Source: CAWUKT01 sp963923035
GTDB taxonomy: Bacteria > Bacteroidota > Bacteroidia > J057 > JADKCL01
Assembly: GCA_963923035.1 (NCBI GenBank)
Contig: CAWUKT010000013.1
Location: 1 to 64,000 of the forward strand
Direction: 5' to 3'
DNA length: 64,000 nt
Shown: positions 1 through 9,699 of the stretch, piece after piece
Position numbering within the stretch: the stretch's first letter is position 1
Layout of the letters: each line of letters starts with the position of its first letter
The notes under the pieces: model-generated
The model's input: the letters and a program-made list of their open reading frames with translations, nothing else
Told to the model about the DNA's origin: nothing
Database searches by the model: none
Translations under genes and position numbers: made by a program

Positions 1-533
<533 letters not shown>

Positions 534-534
534 G

Positions 535-565
535 AAAAAAGCCGCAACTTCAATGAAGCTGCGGC
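535..565 (-). terminator. Intrinsic terminator after tRNA-Val
   Basis: On the minus strand an approximately 11-bp stem (one G-T pair) with a 3-base loop at 541-565 is followed by six T (complement of 535-540). It lies 5 bases beyond the 3' end of tRNA-Val, so it ends that transcript. Confidence 0.8.
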
Positions 566-569
566 TTTG

Positions 570-644
570 TGGGTCCTACTGGACTCGAACCAGTGACCCC
601 CTGCTTGTAAGGCAGGTGCTCTGAACCAACTGAGCTAAGGACCC
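570..644 (-). tRNA. tRNA-Val (anticodon TAC)
   Basis: The minus strand folds into a full cloverleaf: 7-bp acceptor GGGTCCT/AGGACCC, D arm GCTC/GAGC, anticodon arm CCTGC/GCAGG with loop CTTACAA (anticodon TAC, reading GTA), and T arm ACTGG/CCAGT with loop TTCGAGT. The discriminator base is A and CCA is not encoded. A clear promoter lies about 30 bases upstream and a terminator directly downstream, so it is a single-gene unit. Confidence 0.97.
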
Positions 645-674
645 GTGCCTTCTCCTATTCTCAAGGAGGGAGAG

Positions 675-710
675 CAAAGGTAAGCAGGTCCAATTGTCAT
701 ATCCAAAAAA
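675..710 (-). promoter_or_regulatory. Bacteroidota-type promoter of tRNA-Val
   Basis: On the minus strand TTTTTTG (704-710) is followed after 21 bases by TACCTTTG (675-682), a perfect match to the TTTG / TAnnTTTG consensus of the Bacteroidota primary sigma factor. It sits just beyond the cydB stop codon and about 30 bases before the tRNA. Confidence 0.8.
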
Positions 711-722
711 TTTCTGCAAAAA

Positions 723-1703
723 TTAATCTGCGACTTTGAAGACCCGAAACAGGTAGTACAGGGACGGACCGATGAGGAGCAGCCCAAAGATCAGGGCCCC
801 GCCCAATGCGGCCATGGTCGACCCGCTGGCGGCATGGTCGTACAGGTCCATTCCCTGGATGAGTTCGGGAAACCGGCTCATGCCCATCGCCGCAATGATC
901 AGCAGGACTTGTCCGGCCGCCCAGACCCGGGCCAGAATGAACTTGCGCCGTTTCAACAGGACCCAGAACAGGGCCGTGGCGGCACTCGCGGCCACAATGC
1001 CGATTCCGCCCCATCCCCACACAAACTCCCGCCAGAATTCCATTCCCCCGGCCCACAAGACCGCTCCCCCGCTGAGGACCACGACGAGGTTGGCGATCTG
1101 GGCTTTTTTCTTGAAGCGGCGAACGTGGTTGTCGTCGTCGTCTTCCCCGATGAGGTAGGAGGCCGCCAGAAAAGCACAAATGGCAGCCGTAAAGACCCCC
1201 ACGGAGAACGAGAAGGGGTTCAGCCAGGGCCAAACGTACTGGGAGAGAAAATCAGGCGCCATTTCCCCGGGCTGTAATCCATTTCCCAGAACCGAACCCG
1301 CAATCAGGCCGAGTACAAACGTGGTGAAGAGGCTGGAATAACGGAAAATGGTATCGTAAACCTTGCGGGACCCGTCTTCAAACGCATCGTAGTGGCGGAA
1401 GACGAAGGCGGTGCCCCGGAAGATGATCCCCACCAACAGCAGGGTCAGCGGGATATGCAAATTGGTGACGAGGACCTGGTGAATGCCGGGAAAGCCCACG
1501 AACAGAATGACAATGGCCAGGATCAACCAGATGTGGTTGGCCTCCCAAATGGGCCCGATGGCCTTGTAGACAATGTTCTGATCGTGGCGGCGCTTGCGCG
1601 GCGTCGTGAAGAGTTCGAGGATTCCGGCTCCGAAGTCGGCTCCCCCCAGCAACAGGTAGACGGCCAGGGAAATGAACAGGCAGGTGATGACAAAATGGGT
1701 CAT
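723..1703 (-). CDS. cydB: Cytochrome bd ubiquinol oxidase subunit II
   Basis: Subunit II of the cytochrome bd quinol oxidase, a high-affinity terminal oxidase of the cytoplasmic membrane that reduces oxygen to water with electrons from quinol. The 326-residue product begins with the family signature (LLGGADFGAGILELF, about residues 18-32) and has eight to nine hydrophobic helices, the usual length and topology for CydB. It lies 26 bp downstream of cydA on the same strand, so the two are co-transcribed. No CydX/CydS-like micro-protein is obvious between its stop and the tRNA-Val promoter. Confidence 0.96.
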   Translation of the reverse strand: MTHFVITCLFISLAVYLLLGGADFGAGILELFTTPRKRRHDQNIVYKAIGPIWEANHIWLILAIVILFVGFPGIHQVLVTNLHIPLTLLLVGIIFRGTAFVFRHYDAFEDGSRKVYDTIFRYSSLFTTFVLGLIAGSVLGNGLQPGEMAPDFLSQYVWPWLNPFSFSVGVFTAAICAFLAASYLIGEDDDDNHVRRFKKKAQIANLVVVLSGGAVLWAGGMEFWREFVWGWGGIGIVAASAATALFWVLLKRRKFILARVWAAGQVLLIIAAMGMSRFPELIQGMDLYDHAASGSTMAALGGALIFGLLLIGPSLYYLFRVFKVAD

Positions 1704-1729
1704 GACGAGGTAGCGTTAAGGGCGTGGAA

Positions 1730-3067
1730 TCAAATTGCAGGGACCGGATCCTGGGACGCGGCCGCCGGGAAGGTGAGTTCCTGGTGGCGGATCTGGCGTT
1801 TCATCAGCCAGAAGACGACCAGAGACAGGAAGATATAGAGTCCGGTAAAGAAGAAGAAGGTGTACTGGATGCCGGGCATGGGCGTAACGGCCTCAGAGGT
1901 CCGCATATAGCCGTAGATGATCCACGGCTGACGTCCCACCTCGGTCACGGTCCAGCCAGCCTCGACCGCGAGGAAGCCCATGGGCGTCGCGAGGGCCACC
2001 AGGCGAATGATCCATTTCTTTTCCAACCAATGTTTCTTGAACCGGCTCGCGAAGAGCCACAGCCCTCCCAATGCGGCCAGGAAGGTCCCGAGTCCGACCA
2101 TGATCTGGAAGGCATAGTGGACAATGGCGACGGGCGGTTGCTCGTCCTTGGGGATTTGGTCGAGGCCAATGACCTCGGCATTGAGGTCGTGGTGGGCGAG
2201 GAAGCTGAGGAAGCCGGGCAAACGGATGGCGTAGTTGACCGTTTGGTTGGCCACGTCGGGAATGCCGCCGATGATGAGATCGGCGCGCTTCTCGGTGTGG
2301 AAATGGGCTTCCATCGCGGCCAGTTTGGCGGGCTGGCGCTCCGCCACGTCCCGCGCACTGATGTCCCCGCTCAGCGGCTGGATCAATGCGGCCACCGCAC
2401 CGAAGACAATGGCAATCCGGAAGGCCTGCCGGTGAAACTCGGGCTGGCGTCCCCTCAGGTAGAGGTAGGCGTGGAGCCCGCCCACGGCAAATCCCACGGC
2501 CACAAAGGCGGCGATGACCATGTGCAGGGCCTGGCTGAACCAGGCGGCATTGAACAGGGCGTCGATGGGGTCGGGTTGGGTGTACTGGCCATCCACAAAG
2601 ACAAAGCCTTCGGGGCTGTTCATCCAGGCGTTGGCGGCGACGACGAGGACGCCAGAGGCGACGCCCATGACGCCGACCATGACGCCTGAGCCCCAGTGGA
2701 CCCACTTGGGCAGGCGCTTCCAACCGTAGAGGAAGAGCCCCAGGGCGATGGCCTCGAGGAAGAAGGCGGTCCCTTCCAGGGAGAAGGGCATTCCGAAAAT
2801 GGGCCCGGCGTGGGCCATGAAATCGGGCCAAAGTAGCCCGAGCTCGAAGGAAAGCATGGTGCCGGACACGGCACCGACCACAAAGAATATGGCAACGCCG
2901 CGTGACCATGCTTTGGTTAGGCGGCGATAGGATTCCTGCCCCGTGCGGAGCCATTTATAATGAGCAACGGCCATAAACCAAGGCATGACCATGCCAATAC
3001 AAGCGAATATGATGTGGAAGCCCAAAGAGACGGCCATTTGCGATCTTGCTGCGATAAAATCATCCAT
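1730..3067 (-). CDS. cydA: Cytochrome bd ubiquinol oxidase subunit I, short Q-loop type
   Basis: Subunit I carries the b558, b595 and d hemes and the quinol site. Visible hallmarks are the N-terminal His of SLGFHIIFA (about residue 18), the acidic pair in the second and third helices (SFELGLLWP and SLEGTAFFLEAI), and the C-terminal GRQPW...RT segment preceding the last helices. At 445 residues it is shorter than the E. coli enzyme (about 520); the missing part fits a short Q-loop, as in the cyanide-insensitive (CioA-like) branch. It is first in a two-gene operon with cydB. The start is supported by the conserved N-terminus. Confidence 0.96.
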   Translation of the reverse strand: MDDFIAARSQMAVSLGFHIIFACIGMVMPWFMAVAHYKWLRTGQESYRRLTKAWSRGVAIFFVVGAVSGTMLSFELGLLWPDFMAHAGPIFGMPFSLEGTAFFLEAIALGLFLYGWKRLPKWVHWGSGVMVGVMGVASGVLVVAANAWMNSPEGFVFVDGQYTQPDPIDALFNAAWFSQALHMVIAAFVAVGFAVGGLHAYLYLRGRQPEFHRQAFRIAIVFGAVAALIQPLSGDISARDVAERQPAKLAAMEAHFHTEKRADLIIGGIPDVANQTVNYAIRLPGFLSFLAHHDLNAEVIGLDQIPKDEQPPVAIVHYAFQIMVGLGTFLAALGGLWLFASRFKKHWLEKKWIIRLVALATPMGFLAVEAGWTVTEVGRQPWIIYGYMRTSEAVTPMPGIQYTFFFFTGLYIFLSLVVFWLMKRQIRHQELTFPAAASQDPVPAI

Positions 3068-3316
3068 GGCATTGTAGTTATTTAAATCTTCAGAGTAGTC
3101 CGAAGGTCACCGCCCGGTGCGGAACGGTTTGCAACCTGGGTAACGGAGATCCCCGGGCTAATGGTTGACTATACGTTTCCCGTCAAGAAACAGCCGACTT
3201 TTTTTGCCTTTTTTACCCCCTCAGCGCCATTTTTTCTTTCCATACTCCTTCTTTTCGGCCCCCGCCAATTCACATTTTTTCACTTCCTCAAATGATTGCT
3301 TAAAGGATCGGAATTC

Positions 3317-4120
3317 TCAGGTCCAAACCACAAAGGATTCGAAGCCAGCGAGGTCTTTTTCCCGTGTAATTCCTATGACCAAAACCCGGTGCTCCGAGTC
3401 GGCACTTGAGATGTCCTCGCCCAGGATGATCACCTTGATGTCCCGGGTATGGGCCTGCATGTATTCCCGCAGGTCGTCGGCCTGGTCCTCGTTCTCGTAA
3501 AATGCGTTCAGGTCGATGAAGCGTTCCCAGAACATGCCGGGGCTGAACAGGCGCTCGACCCGCTGGTTGATGTCGCTTGGGTCGAGGTCAAGGGCGTCGG
3601 TCAGGGATTTGGCGGTGATTTCGGTGACGTCGGCTGCCTGGAAAAAGCCTTTGGTGCCCATCTCGGCTTCCGAACCGAAGTCGTCCAGCCACAGGCCTTC
3701 GGCGAGGCTTTCCAATTCTGCGGCGATCTCGGCCGGACCCGGCTTGGAGCTGACGTGCCCGGCCCGCTTGAGGGTCCGTGCGAGTTGGACGGCGAGCTTG
3801 CCGGTGGTAGACATGTTTGAGATTTCCTCTTTGGACAGGCCGTTGCGTTGGAGGTCATACTTGTCGACCATGTGGATACGGGCGTATTCCACGGCACTGG
3901 CGATGTCGGTTTCGGTGATCCGGGCACCTTTCCGGTAGTCGCGGTGGTCGATGAAGCGGTAAAATATATCTACCAGCGCCTTCTCCGAACCTTCCAGGCG
4001 TTCGAGTTTTTGACGGATGTCAAAGCGGCTGGTGATGCCGTCGGGACCGGCGGCGTCGCGGATATGGTCCGCGGCGAGGTCAAGGGCTTGGTATACGTAT
4101 TTCTTTGCAAGTCGGGCCAT
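3317..4120 (-). CDS. Conserved hypothetical protein
   Basis: A 267-residue soluble protein that I do not recognise. I place the start at the ATG at 4120 (MARLAKKYVYQALDLA) because the 24 codons upstream look non-coding. It is mostly alpha-helical with many charged residues, including a central lysine/arginine-rich helical part and an acidic segment near residues 225-250. There is no signal peptide or membrane segment, so it is probably cytoplasmic. It stands alone between the cyd operon and a DUF3078 gene on the same strand. Codon use and GC resemble its neighbours, so it looks like resident chromosome. Confidence 0.75.
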   Translation of the reverse strand: MARLAKKYVYQALDLAADHIRDAAGPDGITSRFDIRQKLERLEGSEKALVDIFYRFIDHRDYRKGARITETDIASAVEYARIHMVDKYDLQRNGLSKEEISNMSTTGKLAVQLARTLKRAGHVSSKPGPAEIAAELESLAEGLWLDDFGSEAEMGTKGFFQAADVTEITAKSLTDALDLDPSDINQRVERLFSPGMFWERFIDLNAFYENEDQADDLREYMQAHTRDIKVIILGEDISSADSEHRVLVIGITREKDLAGFESFVVWT

Positions 4121-4262
4121 GTTCGAATATACCACACCTGCTTGACCTGAACTTGAATAAATCTGCAACAATCCCCTTTTCCCCGCACCCAATAAGGAGA
4201 GGCCGCCTCAAAAAAGACGACCTTCTCCCGCTGTAAATGGACTTCGAAGTCTTGTTTTCCGA

Positions 4263-5363
4263 TCAGAACTTGTAGACAAATCCGAGGCCGAAGATCTGCT
4301 TGAACTGGATCCGGGGGCCTTTGCGTTGGATTTGAATCACATCGCTGGTATCGTCGTCGGGTTGCGGGTTGCCGGCCTGGGGATAATTGGCGCCGGGCCA
4401 GTAAGTGGTATTCGTTTCGAACTGGTTGGTTTCCGGGTTGAGGATCGGATCGGGGTTGACGCTGTAAATGGGCAGCCCCTCAGAGTTGACCAGGTTGACA
4501 TTGATGTCGTGGTCATAGATGAGGTCCGTGAACAGGTTCACGGTGATGTACTTGTTGATGCGGGCCACGATGGCATTGTTCCAGCGGATATCCACGTTTT
4601 GCGGCCGGTCAATATAGTTGGAGAACAGTTCCAACTGAGATTCCAGACCAACATTCTTGACCACGTCGGCCTTGTACTTGGCGCGGAAGGTGGCCCCGAT
4701 CTCGATCCGGGCGTTGAGACTATTGCCATTGCGGAAGCCGGAGCTGGGATCGGCGGGATCTTCAAATTGATTCACGCCGAAGGCGCCGGTATTGGCGAGG
4801 CTGTCATCGAGGACGAAGGTCGCCTTGCCGGAGGCGGGGGAGAAGAAGATGGAGAATTTATCGTTGGGCTTGTAGTCGAGACCGAGGGCGAAGATGGCGT
4901 AGCCCGGGGCCATAAAGCGCGAGATATAGGTCTGGTCGAAGGGGTTCTGACGGCCAAAGTCGAACTGGGACCGGAAGTTGAACAGGCCGGAATAGTAGAC
5001 TTTGTCGTTCCAGGCTTTGCGGCCGTACTTCGAGTTGAGGTCGATGCGGTCTTCTGCCTTGGTGATGGGGGCGTCGGGATCGAAGATGAAGTTGTTCTTG
5101 ATGAAACCGTAGGCGAGGTCGAGGCTGTTTTCCCAACTGCTGACCTCGGTGGCCCGGTTGGCGAAGATATTGAAGTTACCGATCAGGGTCATGTTGCTTT
5201 GTCCCCCGGCCGTCCAGTTGAACAGGCCTACCTCGTTGTAGGTCAGTGAGCCCATTCCCCCTACCTTCCAGAGGGAAGTGTCGGCGGGTGTTTCTGCCTC
5301 CTGGGCTTGGGCAGTGAACAGGGTCAGGAAAAGGGCGGAAAAGAGTAGAACTAATTTTTTCAT
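4263..5363 (-). CDS. DUF3078 outer-membrane protein
   Basis: The 366-residue product has a cleavable signal peptide ending at TAQAQ (about residue 20) and the DUF3078 hallmark SLTYNEVGLFNWTAGG at about 39-54, followed by alternating amphipathic strands and a C-terminal aromatic residue (KF-COOH), typical of a beta-barrel outer-membrane protein. Members are widespread in Bacteroidota; their function is not established. No porin or transporter partner lies beside it, and it is probably transcribed alone. Confidence 0.88.
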   Translation of the reverse strand: MKKLVLLFSALFLTLFTAQAQEAETPADTSLWKVGGMGSLTYNEVGLFNWTAGGQSNMTLIGNFNIFANRATEVSSWENSLDLAYGFIKNNFIFDPDAPITKAEDRIDLNSKYGRKAWNDKVYYSGLFNFRSQFDFGRQNPFDQTYISRFMAPGYAIFALGLDYKPNDKFSIFFSPASGKATFVLDDSLANTGAFGVNQFEDPADPSSGFRNGNSLNARIEIGATFRAKYKADVVKNVGLESQLELFSNYIDRPQNVDIRWNNAIVARINKYITVNLFTDLIYDHDINVNLVNSEGLPIYSVNPDPILNPETNQFETNTTYWPGANYPQAGNPQPDDDTSDVIQIQRKGPRIQFKQIFGLGFVYKF

Positions 5364-5683
5364 GGAGCCAGTATTAATTGGTACTGTTTGAGGACGGTAA
5401 ATTAAGTGTTTGAGCCTAAATGATGGTGCAAAAATCTACAAAGAACGGAATGGTTGGACTTTGATTCGATGGATGGGGACAATGAGAGGATGAACGTAGG
5501 GAAATGGGCCTTGTCCAATGGGAAAGGAAGGTGCGATCACGGGACTCCTGTGCTCCTTGAAGTGCGGGAATATGGCCCGAAAACTTGGATTTTTCGCTCA
5601 ATATGTGGTTTTTGGGGATGAAACGGATTGAAAGATTACCCGGACATGGACACGCCGGGCGTGCTAAAATTTTATTTCGGAAA
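5364..5683. other. Intergenic region, divergent promoters expected
   Basis: About 320 bases between the divergent DUF3078 and LytTR genes. I see no convincing gene, RNA or terminator. It must hold the promoters of both genes, but no full TTG / TAnnTTTG match stands out. Confidence 0.5.
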
Positions 5684-6385
5684 ATGGATCATAAAGCAAA
5701 TTGTGTTGTCGTAGACGACGATGCCCTGTCGCGTAAGACGTTGGAAAATCTGGTCTCCCAGACGGATGGACTGTCCCTGGAAGCCTCTTTCCCCGATGCT
5801 GTTTCAGCTGCGAACTACCTGCGCCAGCACAACGTGGACATTCTGTTGCTGGATGTGGAAATGCCCCAGATGACGGGGTTGGAGCTGATCCAGGCGCTGC
5901 CGCAGCAGGCTGAAGTGATCCTCGTGAGCGGAAAGGAGAAGTACGCCGTTTCGGCCTTCGACTTGAACGTGACCGACTACCTGGTGAAGCCGGTGGACTA
6001 TCCCCGGTTCTTGAAGGCGATTCAGAAGGCGATGGAGGCCCTGGCCCCGACTGAAGAGGCGCCGCAAGCGGCGCCGGGCAAGTTGTTCATCAAAGTGGAC
6101 CACCAGCTGGTGGGACTGGACGTCGGGTCGATCTCCGTGGTCGAGGCGATGGCGGATTATGTGCGGATCTACTCCGACAAGAAGCGCTATACCGTCTATT
6201 CATCCATGAAGGGCATCGCCAATAAGCTCCCCAACGAATCCTTTATGCGGGTCCACCGCTCTTATATCGTAAACCTCAACCGAATTGACTCAATCGAGGA
6301 CAATACGTTGGTCATCGAACAGCGGCTGATCCCCGTCGGGGTCACTTATCAGAAGGTCCTCATGAACCGCCTCAACACGCTGTAA
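5684..6385 (+). CDS. LytTR-family response regulator
   Basis: A two-component regulator of 233 residues. The N-terminal receiver domain (about 1-120) has the acidic pocket DDD (11-13), the phospho-acceptor Asp57 in LLLDVEM, and the switch Lys in the VKPVDY motif. The C-terminal LytTR DNA-binding domain (about 135-233) contains FMRVHRSYIVNLNRI. The start is set at MDHKANCVVVDDD; 33 in-frame codons upstream are not receiver-like. No sensor kinase lies beside it; LytTR regulators of this lineage are often paired with a distant membrane kinase. Its targets cannot be read from the window. Confidence 0.93.
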   Translation: MDHKANCVVVDDDALSRKTLENLVSQTDGLSLEASFPDAVSAANYLRQHNVDILLLDVEMPQMTGLELIQALPQQAEVILVSGKEKYAVSAFDLNVTDYLVKPVDYPRFLKAIQKAMEALAPTEEAPQAAPGKLFIKVDHQLVGLDVGSISVVEAMADYVRIYSDKKRYTVYSSMKGIANKLPNESFMRVHRSYIVNLNRIDSIEDNTLVIEQRLIPVGVTYQKVLMNRLNTL

Positions 6386-6812
6386 GACTAGGAGTTTCTG
6401 GAAATTTCCCTATATTGCATTAATACCTTTTTTTGTGGCGTTAATCACACCGCAAAAGTCATTGGTCGAGTTCGATAGAATTTGAAACAAAATTTGCTTA
6501 CCTTCGGTGAACATTAATCTACATTGTAGGTTAATTTAGCATAGAACACGTTGCCTCTCAGAGGCTTTGACATAAGAATTTTTTTTCAGGGTGTCGGTAA
6601 TTCGTCAATATTCCTACCATATCCACATCACACATCCATAGATGAAAGCCCTTAAACCCAAACCGGCACCCTTTTCTTTTTCCCTCTAAACCACTCCCCT
6701 ACACCTTTTACGCGATTCTGGTAATCCAAGCCCAAGCCTGGACAGATACATGATTTGGTCGGTGCCATTTCCTTCGCACGAATATTTTTATTATATCGAA
6801 TGCTGAAGCATC
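6386..6812. other. AT-rich intergenic region
   Basis: About 430 bases between two genes on the same strand. It holds a small hairpin (GCCTC-TCA-GAGGC, near 6555-6567) that could end the LytTR transcript, though without a clean T run. The rest is AT-rich and is likely to contain the promoter of the DUF389 gene. I see no coding potential. Confidence 0.45.
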
Positions 6813-8456
6813 ATGGAAGAAAACAACAACGAGCCATCTCCCGAGGAGAATCAACCTGTCAATGCTGGAAACGATGCCCCGGAAACGCCTTCTCTGCCTG
6901 AGAACGGGGGCGACGACGCTGCTTCTAAGAAGTCTTCGCCTACTCGGAAGCCGTCGAATATCATCCTGGTCAAGCAGTTGGTTTATATCCTGGGGTTGAT
7001 CTTCGGTGGGTTCAGGGAATTGATTCTGAAGTTCATCAATATCCAGAACTCGACGGATATCCAGAAGACGATCAAGTCGATCCACAGCGGGATCGAACTG
7101 AAGGGGTATAATATCTGGATCCTCATCGCTTCGGCGGTGCTGGCCTGTATTGGGCTGGACCAGGATTCGGGCGCGGTGATCATCGGCGCCATGTTGATTT
7201 CGCCGCTGATGTCTCCCATTCTGGGGATCGGATTGTCGATCGGGATGAACGACCGGAAGACCCTGGGCCGGTCGGTCTACAATTTTGGGGCGGCCGTGGC
7301 CATCTCGCTGGGGACCGCGGTGGTCTACTTTGCGATCACGCCGCTGGGCCAACCCACCGGCGAATTGCTTTCGCGGACCAGCCCGACCTTGCTGGACGTC
7401 ATGGTCGGCTTCTTTGGCGGCATTGCCGGCATCGTCGCGAGTTCGCGCAAGGAAATCACCAATGCCATTCCGGGCGTGGCGATTGCGACGGCCTTGATGC
7501 CGCCCTTGTGTACGGCCGGTTACGGCCTGGCGACCTTCCGTTTCGACTTCTTTGCCGGCGCGTTCTACCTCTTTTTCCTCAACGTCGTTTTCATTTCCCT
7601 CGCGACCTTCCTCATTGTCCGCTTCCTGAATTTTCCCCTCGTCGCCGAAATCACCCTCAACCTCCGCAAGAACTTCCTCTACGGCGTCGTCATTTTCGTG
7701 GTCATCACCCTCTTCCCGGCGGGCTGGCTCTTCGTGGACCTGATCACGACCCTCAAAAAAGAAAACCGCATCCAGTCGTTCCTCATCGATAAATTTCCTC
7801 GGGAGGACTTCTCGGTCGAAGGCTATGAGATCATCGACCACGATACCTGCGATGTCCTCAAGATCACCGTGGCGGGCGCCCGGTACATTCCGCAGGATAC
7901 CGAAAAGGTGTGGCAGGCACAGCTCTCGACGCGCTACAACATGAAGGAGGGGACGGAATTGCGCTTGTTGCAAACGGCAGCGGATCCGTCGAATACGGAG
8001 GAGATCTACGCCCAATTGAATGCGGAGTTGAACCGTCAGATGACGGATTGGGAGGCGGACCGGGACCGGTGGTTGAAGGACCGGGAAGAGATCAAGCGGC
8101 TGGAGGAGGAACTGAAGGCCGTGGAGGCTGGAGCGGTGCCCATTCCTGAGATCCGGGACGAAATTCAGAACTACGTCCCGGAATTGAAGGGGCTGAGCAT
8201 CGGAGAAATGCGCCTCGCCAACCTGAGTAACCCGGAGAAGCGCCGGAATCTGAACGAGGACGAGTTGTCCCTGGTGCTGATGTTTACGTGGCAGGACAGC
8301 CTCAAGCCCGGCATCCAGGCCGAGCGCAAGACGCTGCTGACCCAGCGTCTCAAAGACCGCTACAATATTACCAAGGTCCGGATGCTCGACGTCAATAAGC
8401 CCTTTATCCTTGGTTCTGACTCCACAGACGCGAATTCCAACGCCGATGGCGGATGA
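6813..8456 (+). CDS. DUF389 (TIGR00341-type) integral membrane protein
   Basis: A 547-residue membrane protein. The first 50 residues are hydrophilic and rich in Pro, Glu and Asn. Residues about 55-330 carry six or so hydrophobic helices with the DUF389 core GAVIIGAMLISPLMSPILG and the later AIPGVAIATALMPPLC. The C-terminal 250 residues are soluble and highly charged, with a coiled-coil-like stretch (REEIKRLEEELKAVEAG) at about 425-445. DUF389 proteins are inner-membrane proteins of unsettled function, proposed to be transport-related. It appears to be monocistronic; the next gene starts 97 bp downstream. Confidence 0.9.
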   Translation: MEENNNEPSPEENQPVNAGNDAPETPSLPENGGDDAASKKSSPTRKPSNIILVKQLVYILGLIFGGFRELILKFINIQNSTDIQKTIKSIHSGIELKGYNIWILIASAVLACIGLDQDSGAVIIGAMLISPLMSPILGIGLSIGMNDRKTLGRSVYNFGAAVAISLGTAVVYFAITPLGQPTGELLSRTSPTLLDVMVGFFGGIAGIVASSRKEITNAIPGVAIATALMPPLCTAGYGLATFRFDFFAGAFYLFFLNVVFISLATFLIVRFLNFPLVAEITLNLRKNFLYGVVIFVVITLFPAGWLFVDLITTLKKENRIQSFLIDKFPREDFSVEGYEIIDHDTCDVLKITVAGARYIPQDTEKVWQAQLSTRYNMKEGTELRLLQTAADPSNTEEIYAQLNAELNRQMTDWEADRDRWLKDREEIKRLEEELKAVEAGAVPIPEIRDEIQNYVPELKGLSIGEMRLANLSNPEKRRNLNEDELSLVLMFTWQDSLKPGIQAERKTLLTQRLKDRYNITKVRMLDVNKPFILGSDSTDANSNADGG

Positions 8457-8489
8457 TTTTTGCTCCTTTCCAGCCCGTTTCGTTTAACA

Positions 8490-8508
8490 TTTAGCATCGA
8501 AAGCTAAA
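8490..8508. promoter_or_regulatory. Palindrome upstream of crtY-blh
   Basis: TTTAGC, seven bases, GCTAAA lies 46 bp before the crtY start codon, in an AT-rich intergenic gap with no other feature. An imperfect palindrome in this place could be an operator of the carotenoid operon, but with only 6 bp per arm it may be chance. Confidence 0.3.
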
Positions 8509-8553
8509 CATTCCTTCCGATTTCGAAGTTCTGTACCTACAACCAATCGGAAG

Positions 8554-9699
8554 ATGAATGATTTCCTAACAGAGCGGTTCCAACATGTAGTGATCGGTGG
8601 CGGGTGTGCCGGCCTCCAGGTGGCGAGTATGTTGGGTGATTCTTTGTCGGGAAAGTCGGAGCGGGTATTGGTGCTGGAAAAAAGCCGGGAATTCCCTCAG
8701 CGGACCTGGTGTTTCTGGACCCGGGACCAGCACGAGTACGATCATCTGGTCAGCAAGCGGTGGAAGCGGCTCCGGTTCATCGGGCCGACGCGGGACCAGG
8801 AGTTTGACCTGAAAGATTGGGAGTACCAGTACATTGCGGGAGAAGATTTCTTCTCGGACATGCGCCGGAAGGTGCAGGACCACCCCAATGTTGAAATTCG
8901 CTACGAGCAGATCGAAGGCGTCGAGGAGTTTCACGACTTTGTCCGGCTGAAAACCAAGGCCGGTACCTACCAGAGCGAGATGCTCTTCAACAGTTTGCCG
9001 GATCGGATGGCCAAGCAGGAAGCCCGTCATTTCCTGTGGCAGCACTTCAAAGGGTGGTTCGTAAAAATGGATGCCCCGGTATTTGATGAAGGCTCCATCA
9101 CCCTGATGGATTTCCGCCGCTCCTACCACGACGAAGGAACGAATTTCTTTTACGTCCTTCCTTTTTCCCCGACCGAAGCCCTGATTGAATTTACCGTCTT
9201 CTCGAAGGAGGTCCTCACCGATGAAGCCTACGACAAGGCGATCCGGGCGTATATCTCAGACCGCTATCCCGGGACTGGGTTCGAGGTGGAGGGCAATGAA
9301 AAAGGACGGATTCCGATGACGGATTACCGCTTCTCCTTCGTCGATGGCAAGCAAATGCTGAACATTGGGGGCCGGGCCGGTATGGTCAAGCCCACCACCG
9401 GCTACGCCTTCAAGCGCATCATGGCCGATATCCAGCAACTACGGTCGCACAAGCTGCGGCGGCGCTATATTCCCCCATCCCGGTTCCGGTTCTACGACAA
9501 GCTCCTCCTGCGCATCCTTGACCGGGAACCCCACCGATTCCCCGAGATCATGGAGCGCCTCTTCGTCAACCAGCCCATCCAACGGATCCTGCGCTTCCTG
9601 GACGAATCCACTTACGTCTGGGAAGAGGCCAAGATCTTCAGCCGCCTTCCCATCCGTCTCTTCCTCAAATCTCTGAAAGATGAGCTCCTCGGCGCGTGA
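8554..9699 (+). CDS. crtY: Lycopene cyclase (CrtY type)
   Basis: A flavoprotein that cyclises the ends of lycopene to give beta-carotene. The 381-residue product opens with a dinucleotide-binding motif (VVIGGGCAGLQVA, about 12-24), followed by the WCFW motif (about 53-56) and the C-terminal GRAGMVKPTTGYAF segment (about 273-286), all typical of the CrtY family. Length matches the family. Its 3' end overlaps the start of blh by 20 bp, so the two are translationally coupled, which points to production of beta-carotene for cleavage to retinal. No phytoene synthase or desaturase is in the window. Confidence 0.93.
   Translation: MNDFLTERFQHVVIGGGCAGLQVASMLGDSLSGKSERVLVLEKSREFPQRTWCFWTRDQHEYDHLVSKRWKRLRFIGPTRDQEFDLKDWEYQYIAGEDFFSDMRRKVQDHPNVEIRYEQIEGVEEFHDFVRLKTKAGTYQSEMLFNSLPDRMAKQEARHFLWQHFKGWFVKMDAPVFDEGSITLMDFRRSYHDEGTNFFYVLPFSPTEALIEFTVFSKEVLTDEAYDKAIRAYISDRYPGTGFEVEGNEKGRIPMTDYRFSFVDGKQMLNIGGRAGMVKPTTGYAFKRIMADIQQLRSHKLRRRYIPPSRFRFYDKLLLRILDREPHRFPEIMERLFVNQPIQRILRFLDESTYVWEEAKIFSRLPIRLFLKSLKDELLGA

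Noticed and set aside
6708..8015. Long minus-strand open frame of 435 codons opposite the DUF389 gene
   Set aside because: It is the antisense of a clear membrane protein; its Asp/Arg/Gln-rich composition is the usual shadow of a GC-rich gene.
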